From Planctomycetaceae bacterium (lineage in GTDB: Bacteria; Planctomycetota; Planctomycetia; Planctomycetales; Planctomycetaceae): DNA of 8,872 nucleotides. The DNA lies in NCBI GenBank assembly GCA_947463775.1, contig CANHVD010000212.1:1-8872 (forward strand), given 5' to 3'. The notes beneath the pieces are model-generated. The model made no database searches. It saw nothing but the letters and a program-made list of their open reading frames with translations, and was not told where the DNA came from. Positions 6,808-8,872 of the stretch are shown piece after piece (within the stretch, counting starts at the first letter, position 1; each line of letters opens with the position of its first letter). The translations under genes and the position numbers were made by a program.

Positions 6808-7509
6808 ATGAAGTCTTCAAGTCTCTCAAAAAATCTGATAGCAATTTGCTGCTGTCTCAGCCAACTTACGGGCTGTAGTTCCGGGGGATCATTGTTTCGT
6901 GATCCTGGCGTTATGCTGAAGGACCCAGGGAGAATTGTTGGTCGTCCGAAGGTCGAAAAAAATGTTGCCCGGATCGTAACCCTGTGGGAAGCAGCACAGG
7001 GAAAAGATCCTGCGGACAAACCTGCTCGCGGCTTTGCGGGGCAGATCCTGTTCTTTGGGCCAAATGGTGAAACTGGCGCACGCGTACATGGACGTGTAGC
7101 CATCTACGAGTATGACAACTACGAGTCAGACTGCATTGACGAACCAGAGCCCCTGCATTCCTTCACTTTCGAGCCGGATGCCTGGGACGTTCACCGCACG
7201 GAAGGAACTTTGGGGCATTCCTATAGTTGTTTTATTCCCTATATGAATCGGCATAGAGATCAGGTCCATTGCGGGCTCAAAGTGGAGTTCACGGGCGAAG
7301 ATGGCAGAAAAATCAGCTCAGAAATTGTCGAGGTTATGCTGCCGTCCCGATCTGCAACGACAAAAGCAGCCTCACTGACCAGAGGGTTCGTTCGTGAATC
7401 GCAGCTTGGAAATCCCCCTGTTGTCCATCCGGCTCCAATCGCCGAGCCAGTCGAACAGAAAACCCAGAAGCTTGAGTCGATGACGATACCGTTACCGAAA
7501 CGAAAATGA
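6808..7509 (+). CDS. Lipoprotein of unknown function (probably planctomycete-specific family)
   Basis: The N-terminus is a lipoprotein signal: KSSSLSK, a hydrophobic Cys-rich stretch, then the lipobox LTGC with the lipidated Cys23. The following Ser residues favour outer-membrane sorting under the E. coli rule. The core (about 50-180) is a mostly beta domain beginning KNVARIVTLWEAAQG, then ARGFAGQILFFGPNG, RVAIYEYDNY, PLHSFTFEPDAWDVH, LGHSYSCFIPYM and CGLKVEFTGEDG, ending SEIVEVMLP. I recognise this layout as a recurring uncharacterised planctomycete family; no reaction is known and I see no catalytic motif. The C-terminal 50 residues are Pro/Lys/Gln-rich and probably flexible. The start is supported by GAGGA (6797-6801) 6 bases upstream. 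It lies 166 bp after the secretin gene on the same strand. This suggests, but does not prove, a role with the channel, for example as an assembly partner. Confidence 0.85.
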   Translation: MKSSSLSKNLIAICCCLSQLTGCSSGGSLFRDPGVMLKDPGRIVGRPKVEKNVARIVTLWEAAQGKDPADKPARGFAGQILFFGPNGETGARVHGRVAIYEYDNYESDCIDEPEPLHSFTFEPDAWDVHRTEGTLGHSYSCFIPYMNRHRDQVHCGLKVEFTGEDGRKISSEIVEVMLPSRSATTKAASLTRGFVRESQLGNPPVVHPAPIAEPVEQKTQKLESMTIPLPKRK

Positions 7510-7534
7510 CGTTGCACAGATCTGGTGTGGCCTT

Positions 7535-7555
7535 GCGGAATAAACGCTGTTCCGC
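7535..7555. terminator. Hairpin in the convergent gap
   Basis: GCGGAA (7535-7540) and TTCCGC (7550-7555) form a perfect 6-bp stem with a 9-base loop. It sits 25 bases after the lipoprotein stop and 42 bases past the stop of the facing beta-helix gene, where a bidirectional terminator would be expected. No T-run flanks it on either strand, so termination strength is doubtful. Confidence 0.35.
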
Positions 7556-7564
7556 TTATGCCAT

Positions 7565-7605
7565 CCAGAATCCGGCCAACAAGTCCCCCTCGGAGGCTAT
7601 TCTGG
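7565..7605. repeat. Inverted repeat CCAGAAT/ATTCTGG overlapping the beta-helix gene end
   Basis: CCAGAAT (7565-7571) and ATTCTGG (7599-7605) are exact 7-base inverted copies around a 27-base loop, which holds a smaller CCTC/GAGG pairing. The right arm includes part of the minus-strand stop codon. It could be a 3' end structure for the beta-helix transcript. The length is modest and chance cannot be excluded. Confidence 0.3.
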
Positions 7606-8872
7606 TATGCATCCGATTTTTCTGGTGATCTCACCGGAGATAAACGGTTGCTCAAGGGTTCCGCCAAAGCGACAAGCCGTAACGATGCTTTGGCCTGTTG
7701 GACCTGTCCAGTACACCGCCGTTTTCTGCAATGGCGGTACTCTGCGATCTGAAACGGTGATCGCATTCATGGTTATGTCGGTACAGTCAGCCAGTCGAAT
7801 TCCATAGGGGGCGGAATCCAGAATCTGGTTATTGCTGAGGATGATGTTTGAGCATTCATAGAGTTCCAACAAGGCTTCCCGCTGAAGTTCGGGAGCCTCA
7901 GGGTACAAATGTCGGCCACTCAGGCAATCCTGCAGGATATTGCCCGAAAAGATGCTATCACGACAGTTTCTGAGCGTGACTCCGGTACATAACTCTCGCT
8001 CCACACCGTAGTCTGCATTGTGACCGAAGCAGTTGTCGCCCATCACAATCTGAGAACATCCCTCAATCAGCATATTCCGATTGTGGCCGGAATAGATGGA
8101 ATTCCCGGTGATCGTCACGCCCTGTGCGGCTGTCATGTGAATGTTGTTCCACTGACTTCCGATCAGGTTGCCGGTTATGGCCAGCATGCCGACCTTGGCG
8201 TTTTTCTGCTGAGGCTGACCAATGATTCGAATGTTGGCTCCATTCGGGCTATAGGTTGCCTGAATCGTATTGCTGCAGATCGTGCCTTCACGAATGCTGC
8301 CTTCACTCGCATCAAGCCAGATTTCTGCTGTGGGAACGCCGTCCGCATCCGGAACTTTGTGGCCTCCGTTGTTGTTGTATTCGATGTCGTTGCCTGTGAT
8401 CTGCAGATTGCGAATTTCACTGCGTTCGATGCGTATCCCGCCGAGTCGACAGTAGCTGATATGCGAATTGCTGATGATCGTCTGATGCAGATTCAGTTCA
8501 TCAAGGAAGACCCCAACACCGGTATTGTGATAAACATGGCAATGGCTTATCAGCACATTACGTGCTCGACCAGTAAGATGAATACCATGTCGCAGCTTCC
8601 GAAGTAACACGCCAGTGACTGTGGGCTGCATTACTCCTTCAATTCGAATGCCGTCTGCTTCAGTATGTTCGCCGACGATTTCGAGTTGACTGATCATCGG
8701 CATGCGTTCATGAGTCCATTCGGAATCGCGGAACCCATCCGGTGCGGCAGTTGTCGTATGCGTTCCCTTGAGCAGTATTGCCGGCCCCCTACCCTGCATC
8801 AGAATCCTGGCAGTCCCACTTTCGCCTCGAATCGAAGTTCGACCGACTCTTGCAAGATCAACAACCAGCGAC
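7597..8872 (-). CDS. Right-handed parallel beta-helix protein, N-terminus beyond window
   Basis: The frame is open to the window edge and shows 424 residues without a stop. The ATG at 8799 is therefore probably internal: the codons before it read sensibly (SLVVDLARVGRTSIRGESG) and continue the beta-helix style. The chain consists of short strands with turns rich in Asn and Gly that recur about every 20-25 residues. Examples are LQITGNDIEYN (156-166), LAITGNLIG, VTITGNSIYS, IVMGDNCFG, SIFSGNILQD and IILSNNQILD. The blocks GIRIEGVMQPT (74-84), GIHLTGRARNV and HISYCRLGGIRIE are distinctive and resemble a conserved planctomycete family I have seen. The fold is shared by pectate lyases, carbohydrate epimerases and surface adhesins. 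I do not see a clear lyase active site, so the substrate is unknown. Whether it is secreted cannot be told because the N-terminus is missing. It is convergent with the lipoprotein gene. Confidence 0.85.
   Translation of the reverse strand, partial: SLVVDLARVGRTSIRGESGTARILMQGRGPAILLKGTHTTTAAPDGFRDSEWTHERMPMISQLEIVGEHTEADGIRIEGVMQPTVTGVLLRKLRHGIHLTGRARNVLISHCHVYHNTGVGVFLDELNLHQTIISNSHISYCRLGGIRIERSEIRNLQITGNDIEYNNNGGHKVPDADGVPTAEIWLDASEGSIREGTICSNTIQATYSPNGANIRIIGQPQQKNAKVGMLAITGNLIGSQWNNIHMTAAQGVTITGNSIYSGHNRNMLIEGCSQIVMGDNCFGHNADYGVERELCTGVTLRNCRDSIFSGNILQDCLSGRHLYPEAPELQREALLELYECSNIILSNNQILDSAPYGIRLADCTDITMNAITVSDRRVPPLQKTAVYWTGPTGQSIVTACRFGGTLEQPFISGEITRKIGCIPE

Noticed and set aside
7260..7766. 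A 168-codon minus-strand frame across the lipoprotein end and the convergent gap
   Set aside because: It overlaps two supported genes, and its composition is unlike a real protein.
8020..8607. A 195-codon plus-strand frame opposite the beta-helix gene
   Set aside because: The minus-strand frame has the repeating beta-helix pattern. This one is its antisense shadow.

Overview
The window most probably comes from a planctomycete. The evidence is family resemblance, not a database search. The very long secretin with many repeated N-domains, the small lipoprotein beside it and the right-handed beta-helix protein all look like families I associate with Planctomycetota. Base composition is moderate and gene density is bacterial. 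There are no tRNA or rRNA genes, CRISPR arrays, transposases or phage genes.

The left third (1-2622) is one minus-strand stress/fermentation cluster. In transcription order it holds a BON-domain gene broken by a frameshift (2622-2141), a tandem universal stress protein (2178-1351), a D-lactate dehydrogenase of the LdhA type (1289-291) and a second universal stress protein cut by the window edge (294-1). The last two genes overlap by ATGA, so this reads as an operon. A near-consensus sigma-54 promoter (TTGGCAC-N5-TTGC) lies inside the broken BON gene, exactly where its frame is lost, and points at the operon. A helically phased TGGTCC repeat lies 60-80 bp upstream of it.

A gap of about 314 bp (2623-2936) separates the divergent halves; I found no convincing promoter in it. 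The plus strand then carries a 1234-residue secretin (2937-6641) with a signal peptide, an N0-like domain, a Ser/Arg-rich linker, about seven N1/NolW-like units and a standard secretin barrel domain. After 166 bp comes a 233-residue lipoprotein of unknown function (6808-7509). No other type II secretion or type IV pilus gene is present.

The right end (7597-8872) is a convergent minus-strand gene for a right-handed parallel beta-helix protein, open at the window edge. The 87-bp convergent gap contains a hairpin with a perfect 6-bp stem, and a second inverted repeat overlaps the end of the beta-helix gene.

I see no clearly novel multi-gene system. The points most worth checking are the sigma-54 site at the BON frameshift, the expanded secretin and its possible lipoprotein partner.
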